DNA from: Candidatus Methylacidiphilum fumarolicum
Lineage (GTDB): Bacteria > Verrucomicrobiota > Verrucomicrobiia > Methylacidiphilales > Methylacidiphilaceae
Length of the DNA: 64,000 bases
Reading direction: 5' to 3'
Assembly (NCBI RefSeq): GCF_949774925.1
Contig: NZ_OX458932.1
Coordinates: forward strand, 2,046,001 to 2,110,000
Below are positions 27,851 to 37,137 of the stretch, piece after piece; the first letter of the stretch is position 1; each line of letters opens with the position of its first letter. The translations under genes and the position numbers were made by a program. Below the pieces are notes generated by a model. The model was not told where the DNA came from. It searched no databases and saw nothing but the letters and a program-made list of their open reading frames with translations.

Positions 27851-28255
27851 ATCTTGAGAGTGAATAGTTCAAGTTTTCAAAAGAAACAAAAGGGCTACGT
27901 TTAACGCTCGCATGCCTAAAGATAAAAGCGGATGCGATGCGACATCGTTGACCCGCGTCTGAAGTTTGATGCCTTGAAGGGATTCAGTGGCAACTAGAAA
28001 ACAAGGCTGACAATATTTGTTAAGAAAGCTGCCCCTTGGTCTTATCCCTCTGCGCTCAGGCCAAAAGATAGACAAGAGGCTTGAGCCTATAATCAATGGA
28101 TGTTCCAAGTGGGATTCAGTGGGTTATGAAAAAAAGGGGGCTGTTACAACTCTACTTTCTAGAGGAGCAAATTATAAAAAATAGGAAGCTAGCTATTCCT
28201 TTCATTCTTCTACAAAATATCCAGAGGAAGCCTCTAATGCTTAAATAAATGAAAA
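27851..28255. other. Intergenic region, nothing recognised
   Basis: A minus-strand frame stays open for 79 codons (27869-28108) but has no ribosome site and matches no family I know. A 12-base segment, CCACTGAATCCC (minus strand), occurs at two places about 110 bases apart (near 27985 and 28120), perhaps a remnant duplication. No terminator or promoter was singled out. Confidence 0.35.
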
Positions 28256-30202
28256 ATGATCGGTTTTTTTAAAAATAAAAAAGAAAACAATCTTGATTGG
28301 AATATTTTTTTTGGGTCGCACAGTTACGATCCAAGAAAAATATCCCCAACAGTAAAAGGGATTGGGAAAGAGAGTCTTACTCAAATCGTTAACCTTTTTT
28401 CAAGCCATAAGAAAGAGATAGAGAAAAAAATCATTGTTCTCTATTCCACGACTAGTGGGGTTGGGAAAAGCCATCTAGTAGGAAGATTATTCCAGTATTT
28501 TTCGCCAAACTTTTTTCTTATTTCAATTCCTCCTCTTTTCTCTCCATCCGGTTTTTTTCAATACCTTCGGCAATGTATTTACAATGAGCTACTTTTCCCT
28601 GAAAAATCTGGCTCGACAGGATGCTGGCCTGGCCAAGCAAATCAACGCGATGTGCTTGCCTATGGCATTCTTCTTGAGCTAGTAAATGAAGCCGCCCAAA
28701 AAAATAAAAGCTTATACAGGAAAATTCGTTCCGCTATTGTTTTTCTAAAAAAAAATCCGACCTCGCTTCTCCCCGAAGAAGTCGTTCCAGAATGGGTGGA
28801 ATGGCTGAAAAGAGACTTCCCTTTTGTCCTTCCCATTTTGGAGAAAGAACTGACCGGATGGGGAGCTTTCGCTAACGACCCAAGAGATTGGATCAAAGTC
28901 ATCTATGGGTTTTCTGTCCTCGGACAAGACAGACGAATAACAGAAATGTGTAAAAATTGGTTTTTTGGAGAACCTTTCATAAGTCCCGAACCTTCCTTTT
29001 TTGATATCCCCTATAAACCTTTGCAGATAGACAAAGAAGAAGAAGCAAAATTAAAAATTAAAGATCTATTCCACCTTTCCTTAAGAGTCCGACCCTTTCT
29101 TCTTGTTTTCGATCATTGGGACCACCTCCTCAATAGCGAATCTTTGCTCGAGAGATTTCTTTGCTTTCTTTCAGAACTTCTTTCCTTTCCCAACAGATTC
29201 CTATTGATCGTTGGGACTGAACCTTTTCTAAAGGCTCTCCAAACTAGTAGTCAAATTTGTCCTCATTTACTGACCATCCGTATGGAAGTTCCTCCCAAAG
29301 AAGATCTTGTGGCAGTAGGATGCTCAAGGTTGGCCATGATAAAAGGGTTAAAAAAGGAGAAAAAAATGGCCTTAGAACAGCTATGTCGGAATTACGAAGG
29401 GCCAACAGCCTTTCCTGCATACTTTGAATTCGGTTACAACAAAATTTTATCTCAATTAAAAAATCCACAAATCTCTGCCATGCCTCTTTTCGAAACCGTT
29501 CTGCTCGAAGCTAAACTGGCTATAGAATTAAATCCAAGGCTCCTCCCTTTCCAAGCACCTATGATCTGGTTCTTGACAATGGCAGCCAGAACCATCTCCT
29601 GGATAACCGTTACCAATCTAGAACAGCCCTATTTTGATCTCTGTTGGACTGTCCACTCGCATCTTTACTGGCTTAGTCTTGAGCCTTTTGCTTCTTTTTT
29701 GACTGAAGCATTCTTATCCGAAGTAAATAGAAATAAGGTCGATCCTAACCTCTCTTTAATTTGTTTCCTCCCTCCCACAATCCCTCCTCCCTTCCATTCC
29801 AAGCTCAAACAAGCAAAAGACCTACCCGTTCAATTCCATCTAGTTGATTTCGAACAGTTCACTGAAATCTCTGCCCTTTATCTTCTTTTCATCACTGCCT
29901 ACCAAGACACTCTTTTCGAACAGTCCGGAATAAAAGAAAAAATTGAAGCTTTAGCCCGCTATCTGATTTCCAAACAAGATCCTTCGGTCGAGCCATCGTA
30001 TGAAGAGGACCTCCAACAAACCTACTACGAAATTGTTCGCGACACGGTAAGAGACAAAAAATCCGTTGGCTTTTCCGCTCTACAAGAGAGTTTACCCTTA
30101 AAACTAACTAGAAAAGATATTCTGCGTGCCGCAGGTTTTTCCCCAGAAATTCTTGTCGTTCCTTCTCTCGCAGGCCTCCCACATTTCCTTTGGATTCATT
30201 AA
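28256..30202 (+). CDS. Orphan P-loop ATPase-like protein
   Basis: I do not recognise the family of this 648-residue protein. It has a phosphate-binding loop, STTSGVGKSHLVGRLF (residues 64-79), with Thr/Ser in place of the first Gly of Walker A, and a hydrophobic strand ending in acid, FLLVFDHWDHLL (about 281-292), as Walker B. IVGTEPFLKAL at about 322 could be sensor 1. The N-terminal FGSHSYDPRKI may be a recognition element, and the rest (350 residues) is mostly helical. This looks like a STAND/AAA-like switch or helicase loader. It has no partner on either side: the next gene is convergent and the previous one ends 400 bases earlier. Confidence 0.6.
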   Translation: MIGFFKNKKENNLDWNIFFGSHSYDPRKISPTVKGIGKESLTQIVNLFSSHKKEIEKKIIVLYSTTSGVGKSHLVGRLFQYFSPNFFLISIPPLFSPSGFFQYLRQCIYNELLFPEKSGSTGCWPGQANQRDVLAYGILLELVNEAAQKNKSLYRKIRSAIVFLKKNPTSLLPEEVVPEWVEWLKRDFPFVLPILEKELTGWGAFANDPRDWIKVIYGFSVLGQDRRITEMCKNWFFGEPFISPEPSFFDIPYKPLQIDKEEEAKLKIKDLFHLSLRVRPFLLVFDHWDHLLNSESLLERFLCFLSELLSFPNRFLLIVGTEPFLKALQTSSQICPHLLTIRMEVPPKEDLVAVGCSRLAMIKGLKKEKKMALEQLCRNYEGPTAFPAYFEFGYNKILSQLKNPQISAMPLFETVLLEAKLAIELNPRLLPFQAPMIWFLTMAARTISWITVTNLEQPYFDLCWTVHSHLYWLSLEPFASFLTEAFLSEVNRNKVDPNLSLICFLPPTIPPPFHSKLKQAKDLPVQFHLVDFEQFTEISALYLLFITAYQDTLFEQSGIKEKIEALARYLISKQDPSVEPSYEEDLQQTYYEIVRDTVRDKKSVGFSALQESLPLKLTRKDILRAAGFSPEILVVPSLAGLPHFLWIH

Positions 30203-30312
30203 TCGAAAAGAATTCATTCTTTCCAATAGCTGTTCGATCCCAATGGAGTCCTCCTTTTTACTTATACAGTTATTGGGAGAGAATAAGAAATTCGGTTATA
30301 GATCCAAGCTTT

Positions 30313-32850
30313 TTAGAAGCCTTCTGTTAAAAAGTGCTCTTTTTTAAGCCTATTCAGGGTTTCATGGAATTCCTGTTGGGTAGGTCCACCAAGGGATTCT
30401 AGTTTTCGGTAAATGGTGAGGGCTCCAACCCAATCTTTCTGTTCTTCCTTTATTAAAGCTGCTTCTACTCCAGCTTTAATTCTCCAATAAAACTCGGGGA
30501 AAAGAGTCGATTGCAGCGCATGTGAGGTCTCTCGGTCAGCGTCATATTTTATATGGTCTGTCCTCCCATTGAGAACATCCAAAAAGGAAGCCAATGCATC
30601 CTCAATTCTTCCTTGCTTTTGAAGGCAAACGGCAAATTTGAAAGCAGCCTCGTCTTTTTCCTCAATATCAGCTGATGGATCTTTTATCACATTGGAATAA
30701 AGAGAAGAGGCTTCCTGATAATATTTTTTTTCTTTAGCTGCCATGGCAAAAAAGCAATCGGCTTTTCTTAAGAGCGCAATCACGTGCAGTTTTCCTGTCG
30801 GCTCTTTATCCAATACCCCATCAAAAAGTGAAACGGCGGCTGGGTATTGGCTCTGATCAAAATAAATCTTGCCTTGCAATAATCTAGCTTCGGATTTTAT
30901 AGGGGAATTTTCTGGAATCTTTTCCAAAAGCAGCACGGCCCCCGAGAGATCTTTGCACTCGATCGCTGCTTTTGATGCCCAATAATAAGCTTGATCTCCT
31001 AACTCACTGTTGGGATAGTCTTTCGGCACTTCTTCAAAAAGCCATCGTGCCCCATAAAAATCCGCTTCATCATAGGCATACTCAGCAGCCGAAAACAAAG
31101 CTTTAGGGGCAATAGGATCGGAAGGATACTTTCTTAAAATTTCTATCATCTTCTCTCTGGCAGCATGCGCACCTATATGGCCAGCGAGATAATCAGAAAA
31201 AACAGCCAGGTATAATGCCTCAGGAACAAATTTGTCGGTTGGGTAATCATCACAAAGCCTCATAAATTCTTCAGTAGCCTCGGCATATTTTGCCTGTTTT
31301 AAAAAGAGTTTTCCAAGATTTAAAAGTAAAATGGCTTTCTCCTTTTTTATCAAAGGATCCGATAGCGCTTTTTCGAGTATGCCAATAGCATTGTCAAATT
31401 GATTGAGTTCTTCCCAAAGATTAGCTTCGGTAAGATAAATCTCCAAGCGGAAGCTACTGGTAGGATATTTCAATAAAAAAGCTTCTTTTGCTTTGAGAAA
31501 ATCATCCACATTATGCATCCGAGCCCTCGAAAGAAGGACATTGTAAAGGGCCTCTTCTTCAAGTTCTCCCTGCTTTTGAAAAGCCTGCGCAAATTTATCA
31601 GCACTATCTTCAAATTTTGATTTATCATAATCAATTAGCCCCAGATAAAACAATGCATGTTCGCTTACATGCGCATCCGTCGAGGCTAGTGCTTTATAGA
31701 AGTATTTTGTAGCAGGTTCCTTAGAACCCATCTCATAATAAATTCTGCCTAGGCTATATTCCACCTGTTTATCGGTCCCTAACAAGGATTGACTATCCAA
31801 AAGCTTTTCCAAAAGAAGCAGTGCAAAATCATATTGTTCGTTTTTTGCTTCTTCTTCAGCCTCAATAAATCTTACCCAGGCTCCAATCTTTGATCCCTTT
31901 TCAAGAGGGAACATAGAAAAAAGCTTCTGTCTAGCCTCGTTGAGCCGACTTAAAGCGATAGCTGCATCCAAGTAGTATTTGACAAAAAGAAGCTGTAACT
32001 CTTCTTTTTTACACAAACTAAGCCCTTTTTCAAAAGCCTGCATCGCTTTTCCCGTTTCTTCTAAAGCCAGATAAGTTTTTCCAAGTTCCAAGAAGCCAAG
32101 AATGTTAATATCCCTAGAAAAACCCGCTTGATCCACAACAGACTGAAAATAGGGAACAGCCTCTTGAGGATGGTTTTGTTCCAGTAGCTTTCCTGTCCAG
32201 TACTTGGCTTCTATACCACTTTCCGAATTAGGGCTTTTAGCTATAACCGAATGAAAATACTCTTTAGCTTCATTTTGATTGCCATTACTTAATGCAATCT
32301 TTCCAAAGATTAGCAGGGCTTCAGCACAACTAGCCGCATTTTTAGAATGTAAGACTTTACTGATCGTTTCTTGAGCTTCCTTAGTCTTCCCATCTTGCCA
32401 TAAAGAAAAGCCTTTTCTAATCCAAACCTTTTCAAGGAGTGCCGTATCCAGAAGATATTTTTCAGCTGTCTCATATTCTCGAATCGCTTCTGTCCATTTT
32501 CCCATAGCTCGGTAAGCTTCAGCCCTCCAAAAAGCGATTTTCCCAGAATCTTCAACGGAAAATGGCGGTAGTCCTTTTTGCGATAAAAGCGTAACAAGAT
32601 CCTCGTATTTGGCCAGGAAATACAAGGCTTCTGCATGCTTGAGATAAACAGCAGCAAGATCTGAGGATTGAGGATAATTCTTTTCAAATTCTTTCGATAA
32701 TTCGACCACGCGACTAAGCAGGCTATCATCCATTGATTCATTGATCTGATCATAAAGATGTTTTTCAAGACCCAGCGCAAAACTGTTCCAAGAGCTAGAG
32801 CAGTAAGTGGTTAGAAAAAGAAAAAAAAAGAGCAAAAGGCGCTTGATCAT
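30313..32850 (-). CDS. Exported TPR-repeat protein
   Basis: The 845-residue protein starts with a signal peptide (LLLFFFLFLTTYCSSS; Cys17 could be a lipobox, LTTYC is not a good one). The rest is a long array of helix pairs of TPR/SEL1 type, for example YFLAKYEDLVTLL, IREYETAEKYLLD, EAVPYFQSVVDQAGF, FEDSADKFAQAFQKQG and AVSLFDGVLDKEPTGK, with Ala and Tyr at the repeat consensus positions. This is the architecture of periplasmic scaffolds such as YbgF/CpoB-like or BamD-type proteins. The start overlaps the uvrA stop (ATGA), so the gene is translationally coupled to uvrA despite the different job. Confidence 0.78.
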   Translation of the reverse strand: MIKRLLLFFFLFLTTYCSSSWNSFALGLEKHLYDQINESMDDSLLSRVVELSKEFEKNYPQSSDLAAVYLKHAEALYFLAKYEDLVTLLSQKGLPPFSVEDSGKIAFWRAEAYRAMGKWTEAIREYETAEKYLLDTALLEKVWIRKGFSLWQDGKTKEAQETISKVLHSKNAASCAEALLIFGKIALSNGNQNEAKEYFHSVIAKSPNSESGIEAKYWTGKLLEQNHPQEAVPYFQSVVDQAGFSRDINILGFLELGKTYLALEETGKAMQAFEKGLSLCKKEELQLLFVKYYLDAAIALSRLNEARQKLFSMFPLEKGSKIGAWVRFIEAEEEAKNEQYDFALLLLEKLLDSQSLLGTDKQVEYSLGRIYYEMGSKEPATKYFYKALASTDAHVSEHALFYLGLIDYDKSKFEDSADKFAQAFQKQGELEEEALYNVLLSRARMHNVDDFLKAKEAFLLKYPTSSFRLEIYLTEANLWEELNQFDNAIGILEKALSDPLIKKEKAILLLNLGKLFLKQAKYAEATEEFMRLCDDYPTDKFVPEALYLAVFSDYLAGHIGAHAAREKMIEILRKYPSDPIAPKALFSAAEYAYDEADFYGARWLFEEVPKDYPNSELGDQAYYWASKAAIECKDLSGAVLLLEKIPENSPIKSEARLLQGKIYFDQSQYPAAVSLFDGVLDKEPTGKLHVIALLRKADCFFAMAAKEKKYYQEASSLYSNVIKDPSADIEEKDEAAFKFAVCLQKQGRIEDALASFLDVLNGRTDHIKYDADRETSHALQSTLFPEFYWRIKAGVEAALIKEEQKDWVGALTIYRKLESLGGPTQQEFHETLNRLKKEHFLTEGF

Positions 32851-35690
32851 CTCTGTCGCTCAAATAAGGCTCGTAGGTATCTCCCAGTCCAGCTTATGGC
32901 TTCTCTGGCCACTTCTTCCGGGCTACCAGTTGCAACGACTTCTCCCCCCTTCTCCCCTCCCTCCGGTCCTAAGTCTATAACATAATCTGCCGACTTAATA
33001 ACATCAAGATTATGTTCGATCACAATCACCGTATTGCCTCGTTCCACTAGATTATGGAGCAGTTTGAGAAGCAAATCAATATCGGCAAAATGCAGACCGG
33101 TTGTCGGCTCATCAAGAATATAAAGTGTTCTGCCTTCAGTCTTTCTTTGCAATTCCACAGCTAGTTTCAGTCTCTGTGCTTCGCCTCCCGAAAGAGTGAT
33201 AGCAGGTTGTCCAAGTTTTAAATAGCCAAGACCAACTTTCGACATCATTTCAAGTTTTTCGAATAGAGGAGGGATATTCTTAAAAAAATCACAGCCTTCT
33301 TCTATAGTCATATCCAAGACATCCGCAATATTCTTCCCCCGGTAAGTGACTTCTAATGTCTCCCGATTGAATCGTTTCCCTTGGCATGCTTCACAAACAA
33401 CAAAAATTGGAGGAAGAAATGCCATTTCCACTTCTATAAGCCCCTCTCCTCTACACCGTTCACACCGACCTCCGGGAACATTAAAACTAAACCTCGCAGC
33501 GGAAAATCCCATGACCTTCGATTTGGGAAGTTTTGCAAAAAGTTCCCTAATGATGGGCAAAGCCCCACAATAACTTGCTGGATTGGATCGAGACGATCTG
33601 CCAATAGGAGATTGATCTACAATGATAATTTTTTTAATCAAGGACAATCCTTCCACTCTATCACATAGATCTAATCCAGTCTTTGGATCATTGCTTTGCT
33701 GCAAAAATATTTTTGCAAGGACATCATTGACAAGAGTGCTTTTACCTGATCCGCTTACCCCTGTGACACAGCAGAAAAGTCCAATAGGAAAAGCAATATC
33801 GATGTTTTTTAAGTTATGCTTTCTGACGCCAAAGAGCCGTATAAACTTTCTTGATGGTTTTCTTCGTCTTGCTGGAATTGGAATAGAAAGTTCCCCGCGT
33901 AAGTAGGCCCCTGTCACGGAAGCTTTGGATTTGAGTATATCCTCTAAAGTTCCAGAAGCAACAATATGTCCGCCAGCCGAACCTGCTCCTGGCCCAAGTT
34001 CAACGATATAATCGGCTTCCCTAATACTCTTTTCATCATGTTCTACCACCACAACTGTATTACCCATGTCTTTGAGCCTTTTTATTGTCCTAATCAATTT
34101 CTCTGTATCTCTTGGGTGAAGACCAATGCTTGGTTCATCCAACACATAGAGCAAGCCTGTCAATTCTCCTGAAAGTTGTGTGGCCAATCTTACCCTCTGC
34201 GATTCTCCCCCAGACAAAGTGCCAATCTCTCTGTTCAATGTCAGATACCCAAGTCCAAGTTCTTCTAGGTTTTGGAGCCTAGCTGCTAATCCAGAGAGCA
34301 TTTCTTGAGCTGCCTTATCACTTGTGTAAGACGCTAAGAGTTCTCTTACCCAACACAAAGCCTCCGATACAGTAAGATCCAGCACCTTCGATATGTTAAA
34401 TGCCGGCCAGCCCTTCAATTCAATAGTCACAGCTAAGGCTTCTGGATTAAGTCTTTGCCCATTGCAGGCTTTGCAAGGAACCGAAAGAATAAATTCTTTC
34501 AGCCTAGCCTTAAGGATTGCAGACTTGCTTTCCTCATACATTCTTTTGAGAGCAGGAATAACGCCTTCAAAAGGCTTAAAACTTTTTCTTTTCTTTTTTG
34601 TTGAGATACTCGAAGAGCCAAACAAAATAGCCTGCTTAAATTCCTCCGAACAGTCTTGCCAGCTCCTATCGATAGGTTCTCCAAACAAAGCGGCTTGTTC
34701 GAGCAATTCTTTAAGGAACACTTTAGATAATCCTCCCCCGATTTTTTCCCAAGGAGCCAAAGGATTATCTTTCAAAGAGACAGTTGGATCGGGAATCAGC
34801 AAAGCAGGATCAAAATCAAGCTCACACCCTAACCCCTGGCATTTAGGACAAGCTCCCAAAGGAGAATTATACGAAAAGTGTCTTGGACTTAGTTCCTGAA
34901 AAAGAAAACCTATTTCTGGGTCATAATGAAGATTACTCATGACCCATTCCCCCGATTTACCTTGAGTATCCTGAAAGACAGCACATAATACACCTCTTCC
35001 TATCCTTAAAGCCAATTCTACAGAATCATAAAGACGGCTCGTTATATCTGGCTCAATCCGTATCCGGTCAATCAGTATTTCTATGGAATGGGCTTCCTCT
35101 GGGGAAAGACTCACCACCTCTTCGATTTCTTGGAGGCGGCCATCGATTCTTGCTCTCAAGAATCCTTCTTTTTGCATCTGCTCTAAAAGAGGAATAAAAT
35201 TGCCTTTTTCTTTTTTGATTAATGGAGCCAAAAGCATAACCGGAGTCTGCTGTGGTAATGCCATAAGACGAGCCACTATTTCTTCGACTGTATACTTTTT
35301 TAGTTTTTTCCCAGTCAACGGATGGTGAGGCTCGCCAAGATGGGCAAAAAGTAACTTCAAATATTCATAGATATTGGTCGAAGTAGCCAAAGTGGAACGT
35401 GGAGAGGCTGCAGAAGTTTTCTGTTCTACTGCCACAGCAGGAATCAAGCCTTCAATTAATTCCACCTCTGGTTTTTCAAGCTGCTCAAGAAATTGTCTTG
35501 AGTAGACCGAAAGGCTTTCCATATACCTTCTTTGGCCTTCGGCATACAGAGTATCAAAAGCAAGCGAGGATTTTCCTGAGCCGCTGACTCCTGTAATTAC
35601 CGTCAGCTGGCCTTTAGGAATATTTAAAGAAATGTTTTTTAAATTATGTTGCTTGGCTCCTTTGATCCTAATAAAAGAGTTCTCTATCAT
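32847..35690 (-). CDS. uvrA: Excinuclease ABC subunit A
   Basis: UvrA finds bulky DNA lesions and loads UvrB in nucleotide excision repair. About 947 residues hold two ABC ATPase modules: GVSGSGKSSLAFDTLYAEGQRRY with the first ABC signature LSGGESQRVRLA, and later GVSGSGKSTLVNDVL with LSGGEAQRLKLA and LYILDEPTTGLHFADI. Three Cys pairs of the zinc sites are visible: CPKCQGLGC, CKACNGQRL and CERCRGEG/CEACQGKRF. The ATG at 35690 (MIENSFIRIKG) is preferred to an earlier GTG at 35696 because of ribosome-site spacing. The downstream TPR gene overlaps by 4 bases. Confidence 0.97.
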   Translation of the reverse strand: MIENSFIRIKGAKQHNLKNISLNIPKGQLTVITGVSGSGKSSLAFDTLYAEGQRRYMESLSVYSRQFLEQLEKPEVELIEGLIPAVAVEQKTSAASPRSTLATSTNIYEYLKLLFAHLGEPHHPLTGKKLKKYTVEEIVARLMALPQQTPVMLLAPLIKKEKGNFIPLLEQMQKEGFLRARIDGRLQEIEEVVSLSPEEAHSIEILIDRIRIEPDITSRLYDSVELALRIGRGVLCAVFQDTQGKSGEWVMSNLHYDPEIGFLFQELSPRHFSYNSPLGACPKCQGLGCELDFDPALLIPDPTVSLKDNPLAPWEKIGGGLSKVFLKELLEQAALFGEPIDRSWQDCSEEFKQAILFGSSSISTKKKRKSFKPFEGVIPALKRMYEESKSAILKARLKEFILSVPCKACNGQRLNPEALAVTIELKGWPAFNISKVLDLTVSEALCWVRELLASYTSDKAAQEMLSGLAARLQNLEELGLGYLTLNREIGTLSGGESQRVRLATQLSGELTGLLYVLDEPSIGLHPRDTEKLIRTIKRLKDMGNTVVVVEHDEKSIREADYIVELGPGAGSAGGHIVASGTLEDILKSKASVTGAYLRGELSIPIPARRRKPSRKFIRLFGVRKHNLKNIDIAFPIGLFCCVTGVSGSGKSTLVNDVLAKIFLQQSNDPKTGLDLCDRVEGLSLIKKIIIVDQSPIGRSSRSNPASYCGALPIIRELFAKLPKSKVMGFSAARFSFNVPGGRCERCRGEGLIEVEMAFLPPIFVVCEACQGKRFNRETLEVTYRGKNIADVLDMTIEEGCDFFKNIPPLFEKLEMMSKVGLGYLKLGQPAITLSGGEAQRLKLAVELQRKTEGRTLYILDEPTTGLHFADIDLLLKLLHNLVERGNTVIVIEHNLDVIKSADYVIDLGPEGGEKGGEVVATGSPEEVAREAISWTGRYLRALFERQR

Positions 35691-35696
35691 GTTCAC

Positions 35697-36053
35697 AACC
35701 TAAAGACTTCAACCAAACCGATAAATAAATTGACTAAAAACAAAGCGCCGTCTCTTTATGTATTCCGGTATTCAAGACTCATCGATCCATTTTTTGCCTC
35801 TGTCCTGATTCCTTTCTATTTTTCAAATGCATGGCATTAGCTCCTAAAACTACCACCCCCAACTTTAATCCAACTTAATTCTTCAACGTAGCTACGACTT
35901 TCTTTGGCAGTAAGGACTAATATACAAGGAACTATGTCGATTGCCTAACAGCTAAATCGGATGAATTTTCTCCGTGCCTTCAATAAAGATTTTCTGCGTT
36001 TGTCAGAGTTCCGACCAATCCACTAGCTGCTCAAGCCACTAAGAACTCACTTC
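35697..36053. other. Intergenic region between uvrA and tlyA
   Basis: About 350 bases of mixed composition without a supported gene. The part next to uvrA should hold its promoter. Short frames on either strand have no ribosome sites, and no RNA gene or hairpin terminator stood out. Confidence 0.4.
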
Positions 36054-36881
36054 TTACAGATGAGGCTTTAAGTCAATACAAGGGTCTTTTTGTTCAATCA
36101 CCCACAAATATTCCTGATTTCCTTCCTGCCCTAAAATGGGGGAAGGAATGACTGCCGCTGTTTTCATAGGGAAATTAGCTGTAAGCCAAAGCTCAAGATC
36201 TTTGATTACTCGATTTCTAATGCCCTCATCCCTTATGACTCCTTTCTTGCCAACCTCCTTTTTCCCTGCTTCAAATTGAGGTTTAATCAAAGCACAAACC
36301 AATCCATTGGGAGTAAGTAATGGAAATAGGGCAGGCAAGATCAATTTCAGTGAGATAAAGGAAACGTCAACGGTTATTACATCAAAAAGTTGATTAGAAA
36401 AATCTTCTTTTTTCAGATATCTTGCATTCATCCCTTCCATTATTTTGACTCGAGGATCAGACCTTATTTTCCAATGCAAAAGCCCCTTTCCCACATCAAC
36501 ACAATAAACGGTTCGAGCGCCATGCTGAAGTAAGCAGTCGACAAACCCACCAGTCGAAGATCCGACATCCAAACATATCTTCCCTTCCACATGCAAATGA
36601 AAAGAATGAAAAAGGACTTCCAGTTTATATCCCCCTCTACTGACATACTTTTCCCTTTGCTCGATTTTTAGGGGTTGGTCAGGATCAAGAAGTGAGCTTG
36701 GTTTAAGTCTAGCTCCAGGCTTATCGAGGATTGAAACTTTTCCTGCAAGAATAAGCCGCTTAGCCTCTTCCCTAGAGGATGCCATCCCTTTCCTCACAAG
36801 CTGCTGATCAAGCCTTTCTTTTCTCACTATCAATGTAAAATTTTTTTGTAATTTTAAATTGCAACTTGCTCTACTTATCAA
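36054..36881 (-). CDS. tlyA: TlyA-family rRNA 2'-O-methyltransferase
   Basis: An N-terminal S4 RNA-binding domain (RLDQQLVRKGMASSREEAKRLILAGKV) precedes an FtsJ-like SAM domain with KICLDVGSSTGGFVDCLLQHGA (motif I), CVDVGKGLLHWKI and FDVITVDVSFISLKLILPAL, and late IKPQFEAGK. This is the TlyA (hemolysin A-like) family, which methylates ribosomal RNA at C1409 (16S) and/or C1920 (23S). The true start is probably GTG at 36827 (VRKERLDQQ), which would remove 18 atypical residues, but no good ribosome site exists for either choice, so 36881 is kept as the outer limit. It is read away from the tRNA-Asn and the foreign block. Confidence 0.88.
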   Translation of the reverse strand: MISRASCNLKLQKNFTLIVRKERLDQQLVRKGMASSREEAKRLILAGKVSILDKPGARLKPSSLLDPDQPLKIEQREKYVSRGGYKLEVLFHSFHLHVEGKICLDVGSSTGGFVDCLLQHGARTVYCVDVGKGLLHWKIRSDPRVKIMEGMNARYLKKEDFSNQLFDVITVDVSFISLKLILPALFPLLTPNGLVCALIKPQFEAGKKEVGKKGVIRDEGIRNRVIKDLELWLTANFPMKTAAVIPSPILGQEGNQEYLWVIEQKDPCIDLKPHL

Positions 36882-37062
36882 TTTAATAAAAAACTCATTA
36901 AAACAAAAAGATAAGGAAGTATTTTAAATATAAAGCATGCTTTGGAACAGAAACTCATGGAATGCGTTTGAAAATTAAACATTTTTTGTTTTCGATCATT
37001 TTCAGTTTAAACATAATCCTTTTGGATTAAAATAAAGTAGCATAAACAATTTAAATAAAAAT

Positions 37063-37137
37063 TCCGGAGTAGCTCAGTGGTAGAGCGGACGGCTGTTAAC
37101 CGTTTGGTCGTAGGTTCGAATCCTACCTCCGGAGCCA
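37063..37137 (+). tRNA. tRNA-Asn (anticodon GTT)
   Basis: The acceptor TCCGGAG pairs with CTCCGGA, followed by discriminator G and an encoded CCA. The D arm is GCTCAGTGGTAGAGC, the anticodon loop is CTGTTAA with GTT at 37095-37097, and the T arm is GTAGGTTCGAATCCTAC. Foreign, GC-rich DNA begins directly downstream, so this gene is the native left border of the accessory block. Confidence 0.98.

Noticed and set aside
27869-28108. A 79-codon minus-strand frame after citrate synthase
   Set aside because: No ribosome site, no recognised motif and no partner; treated as intergenic.
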